Of a stretch of DNA of 64,000 nucleotides, positions 33,072-42,285 are shown one piece after another. A program made the position numbers and the translations under genes. Source of the stretch: JASHPR01 sp963842355 (GTDB lineage Bacteria; Actinomycetota; Actinomycetes; Streptosporangiales; Streptosporangiaceae); contig CAWJGC010000012.1 in NCBI GenBank assembly GCA_963842355.1, forward strand, positions 124,001-188,000. The letters run 5' to 3'. The stretch's first letter is position 1, and the number at the start of each line of letters is the position of its first letter. The notes under the pieces were generated by a model. The model saw nothing but the letters and a program-made list of their open reading frames with translations. It made no database searches and was not told the DNA's origin.

Positions 33072-35962
33072 ACGCGGCCATGCGGCTCGGGCCGCAGCCC
33101 GGCGAGGTGATCGACCGCGCGGCCGAGCTGACCTTCACCTGGAACGGGAGGCCGTACCCCGGCCACCCGGGCGACACGATCGTCTCGGCGCTCGCGGCCG
33201 CGGGCGAGCGGGTCTTCTCCCGGAGCATGAAGTACCACCGCCCCCGCGGCCTGCTCACCGCGGGCTTCCACGACCCGGGCTGCATGGTCCAGGTCGGCGA
33301 CGAGCCGAACGTCCGGGGCGCGCACCGGCTGGTCACCGACGGGATGGCGGTGACCTCGCAGAACACCTGGCCCTCGCTGCGGTTCGACGTCAAGGCCTCC
33401 AACCGGCTCGCGGGCCGGTTCCTGGGCGCCGGGTTCTACTACAAGACGTTCATGCGGCCGCAGGCGTGGTGGCCGGCTTACGAGAGCGTGCTGCGGCGGT
33501 TCGTCAACGGCGGGACGGTCTCCCCGGACACCTCGGGCGGCCCGCACGCGCGGCCGGAGAAGCGCTACGCCCACCCGGACGTGCTGGTGGCCGGCGGCGG
33601 CCCGGCCGGGATGGCGGCGGCGGTCGCGGCCGCGCAGGCCGGCGCCTCCGTGCTGCTCGTGGAGGAGGAGCACCGGCTCGGCGGTCACCTGCGCTGGGGC
33701 GGCGAGGCCGACCTGGCGGCCCTGGCCGGCCTGGCCGGGCAGGTGGCGGCCGAGCCCGGCATCGAGGTGCTGACCGACGCGGTCGTGCTCGGCCGTTACG
33801 ACGGCAACTGGATCGCCGTTCTTGAACGGGACATCGGCGGGGCCGGTGCCGCGGCGGAGCGGCTGGTCAAGGCGCGGGTGAAGACGCTCGTGGTGGCGCC
33901 GGGCCTGATCGAGCGGCCGTACGTGATCGAGGGCAACGACCTGCCCGGGGTCATGCTGTCCACCGCGGTCCGGCGGCTGATCAACCTGTACGCGGTCCGG
34001 CCGGGCGAGCGGGCGGTGGTGCTGACCGCCAACGCCGAGGGCGACACCGCGATCGCCGACCTCAAGCGGGCCGGCGTGGAGGTCGCCCGGGTGGAGGACG
34101 CCCGCCTCGGCGGCGACGTCCGGGCGGTCCGGGGACGCGGCGGCGTGCGGGCGGTCGAGTTCGCCGACGGCACCCGGGTGGCCTGTGACCTGCTGGTCAC
34201 CGCGGTCGGCTGGACCGCTCCGACCGCGCTGCTCAACATGGCGGGCAACCGGCCGGTGTACAGCGAGCGGGCGGCCAGGTTCTTCCCCGACCCGGCGGCG
34301 CTGCCCGAGGACGTGCTGGCCACCGGCGGCATCGCGGGCGACGGGAGCCTGGAGGAACTCGTCGATCACGCCACGGCCACCGGGGCCGAGGCCGCGCGCC
34401 GCGCCGCCCGGGTGCGCCAGGCCCGCGCCCTCGCCGCCCCCACCGGCCAGCAGCTCCATGATCGTGGCGGATCCGGGACGAATGGCGTCACCAATCAGCC
34501 ACGATCATGGAACTCCATTCCTGAGCTGCCGGTGGACGCGCATCCGGAGCTGTTCGTCGGGGCGACGCACGGGATCGTGGACTTCAGCGAGGACGTGTCG
34601 TCCAAGGACCTGGAGGCCGCCGTGGCCGAGGGGTTCGACTCGGCCGAGCTGGCCAAGCGGTTCACGACCGCGACCATGGGGCCGCTGCAGGGCAAGCTGG
34701 AGACCGTCAACACGGTGGCGGTCGTGGCCCGCGCCACCGGCCGCTCGATCGCCGAAACCGGCACGACGACCTGGCGCCCGCCGTACGCGCCGGTCACGCT
34801 CGGGGCCCTGGCCGGGCAGGCCTTCGAGCCGGTGCGCTACTCGCCGATGCAGCCCTGGCACGAGGCGCACCGCGCGGTGCCGCTGGTGGCCGGCGCGTGG
34901 ATCCGGCCGGACCGGTACGGCGACGCCGCGGCCGAGGCGCGGAACGTCCGCGAGGACGTCGGCATCATCGACGTGACCCCGATCGGCAAGCTGGACCTGC
35001 GCGGGCCCGACGTACCGAAGCTGCTCAACCTGCTCTACGTCAACAAGTGGTCCAAGCTGGAGATCGGCCGCGTCCGTTACGGCGTGATGTGCGCCGACGA
35101 CGGCGTGGTTCTCGACGACGGCGTGACCGGCCGCCTGGGCGACGAGCACTACCTGATGAGCACCACCTCGTCGGGCGCGGCGACCGTCTGGGAATGGGTC
35201 GAGAACTGGCTCCAGACCGAGCATCCGGACTGGCGGGTCCACGTCACCCCGGTGACCACCGCGTACGCGAGCATCAACGTGGCCGGCCCGAAGTCGCGCC
35301 AGCTCCTCGAGCGGCTGACCGATGGCGTGGACCTGGCCAACGAGGCCTTCCCCTACATGCACGTGCGCACCGGCACGATCGCCGGGGTCGGCGACAGCGT
35401 GCTGTGGCGGATCGGCTTCACCGGCGAGCTCAGCTACGAGCTGCACGTTCCGGCCTCCTACGGGCTGCACGTGTGGGAAGCGCTGCTGGAACACGGCGCC
35501 GACCTGGGCGTCGCCGCGTTCGGCGTGGAGGCGCAGCGGATCCTGCGGCTGGAGAAGGGCCACTTCATCGTCGCTCAGGACACCGACGGCCTGACCCGGG
35601 GGTTCAGCGCCGGGCTGGACTGGGCCATCAAGCTGGACAAGGACGACTTCGTCGGGAAGCCGGAGCTGGCCTGGCAGGGCGACAGCGGGACCCGGCTGGT
35701 CGGGCTGCAGCCGGTCGACGCGTCGGTGGTGCCCGAGGAAGCCAGCCTGATCATGGACGGCGGCACGATCGCCGGCCGGATCACCTCCAGCCGGATGTCC
35801 CCGACCCTGTGCCGGTCCATCTGCCTCGCCCAGGTCGACGCCCGCCTTGCCAAGCCGGGCACCGTGGTCACCGTGCGGCTGCCGGGCGGGCGCGACATCG
35901 AGGCCCGGGTCATGCCGCAGCATGCGCACGTCGACCCGGACGGGGGGAGGATGCGTGTTTGA
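33068..35962 (+). CDS. soxA: Sarcosine oxidase alpha subunit-type protein (NAD/THF-binding)
   Basis: A 964-residue large subunit. The N-terminal 2Fe-2S-ferredoxin-like region is recognisable (FTWNGRPYPGHPGDTIVSAL, SMKYHRPRG), followed by a pyridine-nucleotide domain (VLVAGGGPAGMAAAVAAAQAGASVLLVEEE, about 178-207), then from about residue 590 a GcvT-type folate-binding half (QPWHEAHRAVPL, LLNLLYVNKWSKLEIGRVRYGVM, GFTGELSYELHVPASYG). Between them a 63-bp palindromic element adds about 21 residues in frame (34452-34514). The methylene group is transferred to tetrahydrofolate here. Apparent longer upstream reading into soxB is spurious. Confidence 0.88.
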   Translation: MNAAMRLGPQPGEVIDRAAELTFTWNGRPYPGHPGDTIVSALAAAGERVFSRSMKYHRPRGLLTAGFHDPGCMVQVGDEPNVRGAHRLVTDGMAVTSQNTWPSLRFDVKASNRLAGRFLGAGFYYKTFMRPQAWWPAYESVLRRFVNGGTVSPDTSGGPHARPEKRYAHPDVLVAGGGPAGMAAAVAAAQAGASVLLVEEEHRLGGHLRWGGEADLAALAGLAGQVAAEPGIEVLTDAVVLGRYDGNWIAVLERDIGGAGAAAERLVKARVKTLVVAPGLIERPYVIEGNDLPGVMLSTAVRRLINLYAVRPGERAVVLTANAEGDTAIADLKRAGVEVARVEDARLGGDVRAVRGRGGVRAVEFADGTRVACDLLVTAVGWTAPTALLNMAGNRPVYSERAARFFPDPAALPEDVLATGGIAGDGSLEELVDHATATGAEAARRAARVRQARALAAPTGQQLHDRGGSGTNGVTNQPRSWNSIPELPVDAHPELFVGATHGIVDFSEDVSSKDLEAAVAEGFDSAELAKRFTTATMGPLQGKLETVNTVAVVARATGRSIAETGTTTWRPPYAPVTLGALAGQAFEPVRYSPMQPWHEAHRAVPLVAGAWIRPDRYGDAAAEARNVREDVGIIDVTPIGKLDLRGPDVPKLLNLLYVNKWSKLEIGRVRYGVMCADDGVVLDDGVTGRLGDEHYLMSTTSSGAATVWEWVENWLQTEHPDWRVHVTPVTTAYASINVAGPKSRQLLERLTDGVDLANEAFPYMHVRTGTIAGVGDSVLWRIGFTGELSYELHVPASYGLHVWEALLEHGADLGVAAFGVEAQRILRLEKGHFIVAQDTDGLTRGFSAGLDWAIKLDKDDFVGKPELAWQGDSGTRLVGLQPVDASVVPEEASLIMDGGTIAGRITSSRMSPTLCRSICLAQVDARLAKPGTVVTVRLPGGRDIEARVMPQHAHVDPDGGRMRV
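34452..34514. repeat. REP-like palindromic element inserted in frame in soxA
   Basis: Arms of 17 bp (34452-34468 and 34498-34514), 16 of 17 paired and the inner 13 perfect (CCATGATCGTGGC), flank a 29-base loop. The length is 63 bp, a multiple of three, and the reading frame stays open through QLHDRGGSGTNGVTNQPRSW. It falls exactly in the linker between the NAD and GcvT halves, a place that tolerates insertion. Confidence 0.65.
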
Positions 35963-36614
35963 CATCGTCGCCCGGAGTCCGATCGCGCCGGCGCCGCCGG
36001 TGGTGCAGACCGACGGCTGGGAGGTCAGCGGCCGCCGCGCCGCCGCCGGGCTCACGATCACCGACTGCACCCCGCTGACCAAGGTGCAGCTGCGCGCCCC
36101 GGCCGGCGGCCGCGCCGCGGCCGCCCTCGGCGTCCGGTTCGGCCGGGCCGGCCGGGACGAGGCGGGCACGCTCGTGGTGGGCAGCGGCCCGGGGGAGTGG
36201 CTGCTGCTCGCGGCGCCCGGCCAGGCCCGGGCGCTCGACCCGGAACGTATCGCCGCCCAGGCCCCGGAAGAGTCGGTGACCTGGGTCGATCTCACCCATG
36301 GCCGGGCCCTGATCCGGCTGAGCGGATCGCGGGGGCCCCGTCTGCTGGCCAAGCTGTGCGGCATCGACCTGGGCGAGGAAATAACGCCCGACGGCGCCGC
36401 GTTCCGCACCTCGGTCGCGGCGCTGGCCACCGACGTGGTCCGCGACGACCTGGTTACCCCGGACGGGCGGACGCGCTCGTACCTGCTGCACTGCGAGCGG
36501 TCGTCCGGCCAGTACCTCTTCGACGCCATGCTCCGCGCGGGCGCCGAGTTCGGCATCGAGATCGACGGATTCCGGATGCCCCACGCGCTTCCTCCCCCCG
36601 CCCGCCCCGCCTGA
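35955..36614 (+). CDS. soxG: Sarcosine oxidase gamma subunit-type protein
   Basis: A 219-residue subunit related to the GcvT fold without its own folate chemistry: DCTPLTKVQLRAP, the LVVGSGPGEWLLLA strand pair, VTWVDLTHGRALIRLSG and RSYLLHCERSSGQYLFDAML match SoxG. GTG 35955 overlaps the soxA stop by eight bases and has GGGGGGAGG just upstream; the preceding in-frame frame within soxA is not used. It completes the heterotetramer. Confidence 0.82.
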   Translation: MFDIVARSPIAPAPPVVQTDGWEVSGRRAAAGLTITDCTPLTKVQLRAPAGGRAAAALGVRFGRAGRDEAGTLVVGSGPGEWLLLAAPGQARALDPERIAAQAPEESVTWVDLTHGRALIRLSGSRGPRLLAKLCGIDLGEEITPDGAAFRTSVAALATDVVRDDLVTPDGRTRSYLLHCERSSGQYLFDAMLRAGAEFGIEIDGFRMPHALPPPARPA

Positions 36615-36633
36615 GCAGACAAAGGAGCCTGCC

Positions 36634-38331
36634 ATGCCGTTCCCGAGTGACCTGGAGATCGCCCGCCAGGCACAGCTCAAGCCCATCGACGACATCGCCA
36701 GCGAGACCGGCCTGGGCATGCACCTGCTCGAGCCGTACGGCGAGCAGGTCGTCAAGATCAAGCTGTCCGCGATCGAGGAGCTCGCCGACGCCCCGAAGGC
36801 CAAGTACGTGGTGGTGACCGCGATCACCCCGACGCCGCTCGGTGAGGGCAAGACCACCACGACCGTCGGCCTCGGGCAGGCGTTCAAGCACATCGGCCAG
36901 CGGGCCACGATCGCGATACGGCAGCCGTCGATGGGCCCGACGTTCGGCATCAAGGGCGGCGCCGCGGGCGGCGGGTACAGCCAGGTAGTCCCGATGGAGG
37001 TGCTCAACCTGCACCTGACCGGGGACATGCACGCGGTGACCGCCGCGCACAACCTGCTCTCCGCGATGATCGACAACCACCTGTACCAGGGCAACGAGCT
37101 CGGCCTCGACCTGAACGACATCACCTGGCGCCGGGTGCTCGACGTCAACGACCGGGCGCTGCGCAACATCGTGGTCGGGCTCGGCCCGCGCGCCGACGGC
37201 GTGACCCGGCAGACCGGGTTCGACATCACCGCCGCCTCCGAGGTGATGGCCACCCTGGCCCTGACCACGTCGCTCGCCGACCTGCGGCAGCGGCTGGGCC
37301 GGATCGTCGTCGGCTACACCTCCTCCGGCGAGCCGGTGACCGCCGAGCAGCTCCACGCGGCGGGCTCCATGGCCGTGATCCTGCGCGACGCGATCAAGCC
37401 CAACCTGCTGCAGACCCTGGAGAACACCCCGGTCCTCGTGCACACCGGGCCGTTCGGCAACATCGCTACCGGCAACTCCTCGGTGGTGGCCGACCTGATC
37501 GGCATCCACACCGGCGACTACCTGATCACCGAGGCCGGCTTCGGGGCCGACATGGGAGCCGAGCGGTTCTTCAACATCAAGTGCCGCAACTCCGGGCTGA
37601 GGCCCGACGCCGCGGTCATCGTGGCCACGGTCCGGGCGCTCAAGGCACACTCGGGCAAGTACAAGATCATCGCCGGGCGGCCGCTGCCCGAGGAGCTGCT
37701 GGCCGAGAACCCGGACGACGTGCTGGCCGGCGCGGCCAACCTGCGCAAGCAGATCGAGAACGTCCGGGTGCACGGCATCCCCGCGGTGGTCGCGATCAAC
37801 GCGTTCCCGACCGACCACCCCAGTGAGCACGAGGCGATCCGCCAGGTCACCGCCGAGATGGGGGTGCGGTCCGCGGTGTCCAGCCACTTCGACCAGGGCG
37901 GCCGCGGCGCCACCGAGCTGGCCGAGGCGGTGGCGGAGGCCGCCGACGAGCCTGACCAGTTCCGGTTCCTCTACCTCGACCAGGCCAGCCTGCGGCAGAA
38001 GATCGAGACCGTGGCCGGCAAGGTCTACGGCGCGGCGGGCGTGAGCTACTCACCGCAGGCCGCCAAGCAGCTCGACACCTACGAGCGGAACGGCTTCGGC
38101 CGCCTGCCCGTGTGCATCGCCAAGACCCACCTGTCGATCTCCTCCGACCCGGCGCTCAAGGGCGCGCCGACCGGCTGGACCCTGCCGGTCCGCGAGGTCC
38201 GGGCCTCGGTCGGGGCCGGCTTCGTGTACCCGATCTGCGGCGAGATCCGCACGATGCCGGGCCTGTCCGCCCATCCGGCCGCGGCGCGGATCGACCTCGA
38301 CGCCGAGGGCGAGATCGTGGGACTCTCGTAG
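36634..38331 (+). CDS. fhs: Formate--tetrahydrofolate ligase
   Basis: A 565-residue enzyme interconverting formate + THF + ATP and 10-formyl-THF + ADP + Pi. The nucleotide loop TPTPLGEGKTTT (about 65-77), the IRQPSMGPTFGIKGGAAGGG segment and the C-terminal GAGFVYPICGEIRTMPGLS are intact, and the length is normal for the family. AAAGGAG precedes ATG 36634, 19 bases after soxG, so it is in the same operon. Here it may drain methyl-derived C1 units as formate with ATP gain, or supply formyl-THF. A methylene-THF dehydrogenase is not in the window. Confidence 0.92.
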   Translation: MPFPSDLEIARQAQLKPIDDIASETGLGMHLLEPYGEQVVKIKLSAIEELADAPKAKYVVVTAITPTPLGEGKTTTTVGLGQAFKHIGQRATIAIRQPSMGPTFGIKGGAAGGGYSQVVPMEVLNLHLTGDMHAVTAAHNLLSAMIDNHLYQGNELGLDLNDITWRRVLDVNDRALRNIVVGLGPRADGVTRQTGFDITAASEVMATLALTTSLADLRQRLGRIVVGYTSSGEPVTAEQLHAAGSMAVILRDAIKPNLLQTLENTPVLVHTGPFGNIATGNSSVVADLIGIHTGDYLITEAGFGADMGAERFFNIKCRNSGLRPDAAVIVATVRALKAHSGKYKIIAGRPLPEELLAENPDDVLAGAANLRKQIENVRVHGIPAVVAINAFPTDHPSEHEAIRQVTAEMGVRSAVSSHFDQGGRGATELAEAVAEAADEPDQFRFLYLDQASLRQKIETVAGKVYGAAGVSYSPQAAKQLDTYERNGFGRLPVCIAKTHLSISSDPALKGAPTGWTLPVREVRASVGAGFVYPICGEIRTMPGLSAHPAAARIDLDAEGEIVGLS

Positions 38332-38413
38332 GCCGGGCGGTACCCCCTAGCGCAGGATCACGAGCAGGGCGGATGATGATTTTGGCCATCGAACGACAGC
38401 AAAGGGGTCCACA

Positions 38414-39814
38414 TTGAGCCAGGAGAAGATGTGGGGTTCCGAGCCGTACTGGGGCCTGTCCTACGACTGGGACCCGGACTGGATGCTCACCGACCGGCAC
38501 AAGGAACTTCGCGCCAAGCTGATCGACCTGTGCCAGCAGGAGATGCGCGACAACGCCAAGCGCTCCGACGATGAGCTGAAGTTCCCGCGCCGGAACCTCG
38601 AACTGCTGGGCGAGCACGGATTCCTGGCGCTGACCGTCCCGCAGGAGTACGGCGGCCTCGGCGAGAACCACGTCGCCTACTCGATGGTGTGCGAGACGAT
38701 CGCCCGCTACGGCTGCGCGTCCACGGCCATGTGCTACGTCATGCATATGGGCGCGGTGAACGCCATCATGCTGCGCGCCACGCCGGCGCTGATCGACAAG
38801 TACATCCGGCCGCTGAACTCGGGGAAGATCGGGACCCTGTCCTACTCGGACCCGGAGACCGGCAGCCATTTCTGGTACCCGATCTCGTCCGGGGCCGAGC
38901 GGGTCAACGGCGGCTTCAAGGTGCGGAAGAAGGCATCCTGGACCACCTCGGCCGGGTTCGCCGACTTCTACGTGGTGCAGACCACCAGCCCCGACTTCAA
39001 GGGCTACGACGACCTGTCGGTGTTCGTGGTCGACGCCGAGGACGCGCACGCCCAGCCGGCCCTGTGGGACGCGCTCGGCCTGCGCGGCAACCAGTCCGGC
39101 GGTCTCAACATCGCGGGCGACATCCCGGGGGAGCAGATCGTGGGCCCGGTCGGGGACGGGGCGGAGTCCAACGACGAGTCGGTGGATCCCTGGTTCCTGC
39201 TCGGGTCGTCGTCGGTGTGGAACGGCATCGCCATGGGCGCCATCGACATCGCCAAGCGGCATACCACCCGCAAGCGGCACGTCGACGTGGGCCTGCGGGT
39301 CTGCGACTACCCGACGATCCAGGACTACGTCGGCGAAGCGGTCATCGACAGCAACGCCGCCCGGGTGTTCGCGCTGTCGGTGGCCGAGGCGTTCGACCGG
39401 GCCACCGACGACAACCGGCGGGTGCTGCAGCCGGGCACCACGGCGCGCGCCGCCTTCCTGCACTGGGGCTGGCAGCTGAAGTTCGCCGCGGCGAAGAACG
39501 TCGCGCACGTGGTCGACAAGATGCTGCACGCCTGCGGCGGCTCCGGGTACAAGCGCGACATGGAACTCGAGCGCTACCTGCGCGACGCCAAGGCGGGCTG
39601 GGTGATGGGGCCGACCAACGAGGTGCTGCGCCAGTTCGTCGGCAAGTCGGCGCTGCTCGGCTTCGAGGTGCTCGACTACTGGAACCAGAACGTCAACGAG
39701 CGCGCGATCGCCAACGAGACCAAGAAGCTGGACGCCAAGGGCAAGCGGGCGCTGGCCGAGAAGCTGCTGGCCCAGGCGGCCGAGGACGAGGCCAAGGAGC
39801 CGATCGCGAGGTAA
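38414..39814 (+). CDS. Acyl-CoA dehydrogenase-family flavoprotein lacking the usual catalytic Glu
   Basis: A 466-residue protein with the acyl-CoA dehydrogenase fold: LLGEHGFLALTVPQEYGGLGENHVAYSMVCETIARYG, the FAD segment GTLSYSDPETGSHF, and the C-terminal helices HACGGSGYKRDMELERYLRDAKAGWVMGPTNEVLRQF. In MCAD-type enzymes YEGT carries the catalytic Glu; here that position reads VMGPT. It may use a base elsewhere, as isovaleryl-CoA dehydrogenase does, or be a flavin oxidase/monooxygenase. TTG 38414 has AAAGGGG upstream. It lies between fhs and the GcvT fusion, so a role in the same amine or C1 pathway is inferred. Confidence 0.75.
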   Translation: MSQEKMWGSEPYWGLSYDWDPDWMLTDRHKELRAKLIDLCQQEMRDNAKRSDDELKFPRRNLELLGEHGFLALTVPQEYGGLGENHVAYSMVCETIARYGCASTAMCYVMHMGAVNAIMLRATPALIDKYIRPLNSGKIGTLSYSDPETGSHFWYPISSGAERVNGGFKVRKKASWTTSAGFADFYVVQTTSPDFKGYDDLSVFVVDAEDAHAQPALWDALGLRGNQSGGLNIAGDIPGEQIVGPVGDGAESNDESVDPWFLLGSSSVWNGIAMGAIDIAKRHTTRKRHVDVGLRVCDYPTIQDYVGEAVIDSNAARVFALSVAEAFDRATDDNRRVLQPGTTARAAFLHWGWQLKFAAAKNVAHVVDKMLHACGGSGYKRDMELERYLRDAKAGWVMGPTNEVLRQFVGKSALLGFEVLDYWNQNVNERAIANETKKLDAKGKRALAEKLLAQAAEDEAKEPIAR

Positions 39815-39885
39815 ATACGGTGACGGTGGGGCGTTCGAGCCCGGCGCAGCCGGGGCCAGCCGCGACGGTCGGCCGGAGGTCGGCC

Positions 39886-42271
39886 ATGAAGGGGGAAGGG
39901 GAGGCGGGCGGGGGCACGCGGGGGGGTCTGGGGGGGTCGCCCCCCGAGGCCAGCACAGCGCGCCCGCGTCTCGTCCTGCCCGGCCTGATCCCGGCCGACC
40001 CGCGGCTGGAGCGTTACCGGGTACATCCGGGCGCCGTCACCGCGGTGGAACTCGACGCCGGGGACGAGATCACGGTCATCGACGCCGACGGGCGGCAGCG
40101 GGGCGAGCTGACCGTGCTGGCCCGGGGCGGCCGAGGACTACGGGGCGCTCGGCACGTCCGCGGACGCCGCGGCGACCGTGCTGCGGGCGCTGGCCGGCTC
40201 CCCGGGCGTGGTCGGCCCGCTTGCCGGGCGTGGCCTCGACCCGGCCGGCGCGCGGGCGGTGACCCTGTTCGGTGACTGGTCGCCCGCGGGCGCCTCGGCC
40301 ACCTTCGCCGCGGGGCAGCCGGCCACCGCCGTCGTGGGCGCGCCCGGCGGGCTGATGTCGGTGGACGAGGACAACCCGCCGTCGGACCTGGTGGTCGAGG
40401 TGCGGCGGGCGCACCCCCGGCCGCCGGGCGAGCCGCGGCTGCCGCCGCCGCTGGCCGATCCCGTGCTCGACCTGCGGGTAGATGCCTCGACCGCGCTGGC
40501 CTACCAGGTCGAGGCCGGGCAGTTTATCCAGGTCATCGACGTGGAGGGCCGTCAGTGCTCGGACTTCCTCGCGTTCGGCTCCCGGCGGCTGGCCGACGGC
40601 GTCGAGCGCGGCCTGGACGCGACCACCACCCGGAACCTCACGGGCAACGCCTACCCCCAGCCCGGGCTGTCCGGCAAGTTCTTCGACCAGGACATGCATC
40701 CCCTGGTCGAGGTGGTGCGCGACACGGTGGGCAGGCACGACACGTTCGCCCTGGCCTGCAACGCCAAGTACTACGAGGACATGGGCTACCCGGGCCACGT
40801 GAACTGCACGGACAACTTCAACGGGCAGCTCGGGCGGTTCGGCATCGCGGCCCGGCGCGGCTGGCCGGCCCTGAACTTCTTCTACAACACGTTCTTCAGC
40901 GAGGCGAACCAGCTGCTGTTCGACGAGCCGTGGTCCCGGCCGGGCGACTACGTTCTGCTGCGCGCGATGAGCGACCTGGTCTGCGCGTCGTCGGCGTGCC
41001 CGGACGACATCGACCCCGCCAACGCCTGGAACCCGACCGATGTCCACGTCCGCGTCTACCCGGCCGAGCGGAGGTTCTCCATGGCGATCGCGCACCGCGT
41101 CACCCCGGACGCCGAGCCGAAGCTCACCCGGCAGACGGCGTTCCAGCCGTGCTGGTCGGTGCTGACCAGGCGGACCACCGAGTACCGCGGCTACTGGCTG
41201 CCGACCAGCTTCGACAACCACGGCGCGATCGACGAGTACTGGGCCTGCCGCGAGGGCGCGGTGGTGATGGACCTGTCCCCGCTGCGGAAGTTCGAGGTGG
41301 TCGGCCCGGACGCGGAGGCGCTGCTGCAGGCCGCGGTCACCCGCAACATCAGGAAGCTGGCCGAGGGCCAGGTCGTCTACACCGCGATGTGCAACGAGAC
41401 CGGCGGGATGCTGGACGACGCCACGGTGTTCCGGCTCGGCGCGGACCGGTTCCGGTTCGTCGGCGGCGACGAGCACGACGGGGTCTGGCTGCGCCAACTG
41501 GCCGGGCGGCTGGGCCTGGACCAGGTATGGGTCAAGCACTCCACCGATCACCTGCACAATCTCGCGGTGCAGGGGCCGGACTCCCGCGACCTGCTGCGCG
41601 ACCTGGTGTGGACGCCGCCGACGCAGCCCGCGTTCGGCGACCTGGGCTGGTTCCGGTTCGCGATCGCCCGGATCGGCGGGCTCGACGGCCTGCCGCTGAT
41701 CGTCTCGCGCACCGGGTACACCGGCGAGCTCGGCTACGAGCTGTGGTGCCATCCGCGCGACGCCGGGGCGTTGTGGCACGCGGTACGGGAGGCGGGAGCG
41801 GGCTACGACCTGACGCCGCTCGGCCTGGACGCCCTGGACATGCTCAGGATCGAGTCCGGGCTGATCTTCGCCGGGTACGAGTTCTGCGACCAGGTCGACC
41901 CGTTCGAGGCCGGCGTCGGGTTCACCGTGCCGCTGAAGACGAAGGAAGACGACTTCGTCGGCCGGCCCGCCCTGGAGCGTCGCAAGGCCGCGCCGCAGCG
42001 CACCCTGGTGGGCCTCGAACTGGACGGCCACGAGACCGCCGGGCACGGCGACTGCGTGCATGTCGGTCGCTCCCAGGTCGGCGTGGTCACCAGCGGCACG
42101 CGGTCACCGATCCTGCGCAAGAACATCGCGCTGTGCCGGATGGCGGTCGAGTACGCGGAGATCGGCACCGAGGTCGAGGTCGGGAAGCTGGACGGTCACC
42201 GTAAGCGGATCCCGGCACAGGTGGTCAGGTTCCCGTTCTACGACCCGGACAAGACCCGGCCCCGGTCCTGA
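39886..42271 (+). CDS. DUF1989-GcvT fusion protein (aminomethyltransferase-like), apparent frameshift near 40124-40127
   Basis: The main frame from 40178 to 42271 encodes a DUF1989 (urea-carboxylase-associated) domain (YQVEAGQFIQVIDVEGRQCSDFLAFGSRRLADGVERG; LACNAKYYEDMGYPGHVNCTDNFN) fused to a GcvT folate-dependent aminomethyltransferase (EYWACREGAVVMDLSPLRKFEV; SRTGYTGELGYELWC). Just upstream another frame encodes a related start (RYRVHPGAVTAVELDAGDEITVIDADGRQRGELTVLAR). Removing one G from GGGG (40124-40127) joins them. ATG 39886 has GGAGG at 39875-39879; GTG 39820 is an alternative. It may demethylate an N-methylated substrate onto THF. Confidence 0.75.
39930..39945. other. G-run/C-run palindrome near the start of the GcvT fusion gene
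   Basis: Seven Gs (39930-39936), TCG, then six Cs, followed by GAGGCC. It resembles the hairpin at 1688-1701 (GGGGGTCGTCCCCC then TAGGCC), suggesting a small dispersed palindrome. Its position inside the apparent N-terminus makes the true start of the fusion gene uncertain. Confidence 0.4.
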
Positions 42272-42285
42272 CGAGGCGGTGGGCC

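Noticed and set aside
31616..35962. A 1448-codon open frame apparently fusing soxB-region sequence to soxA
   Set aside because: The first ~480 codons are a high-GC shadow of soxB and soxD with no protein-like composition. The real soxA begins at 33068 (ATGA overlap).
40178..42271. GTG 40178 as the true start of the DUF1989-GcvT gene
   Set aside because: It lies mid-domain, with no ribosome site, and related sequence precedes it in another frame. Kept only as the 5' limit of the intact frame.
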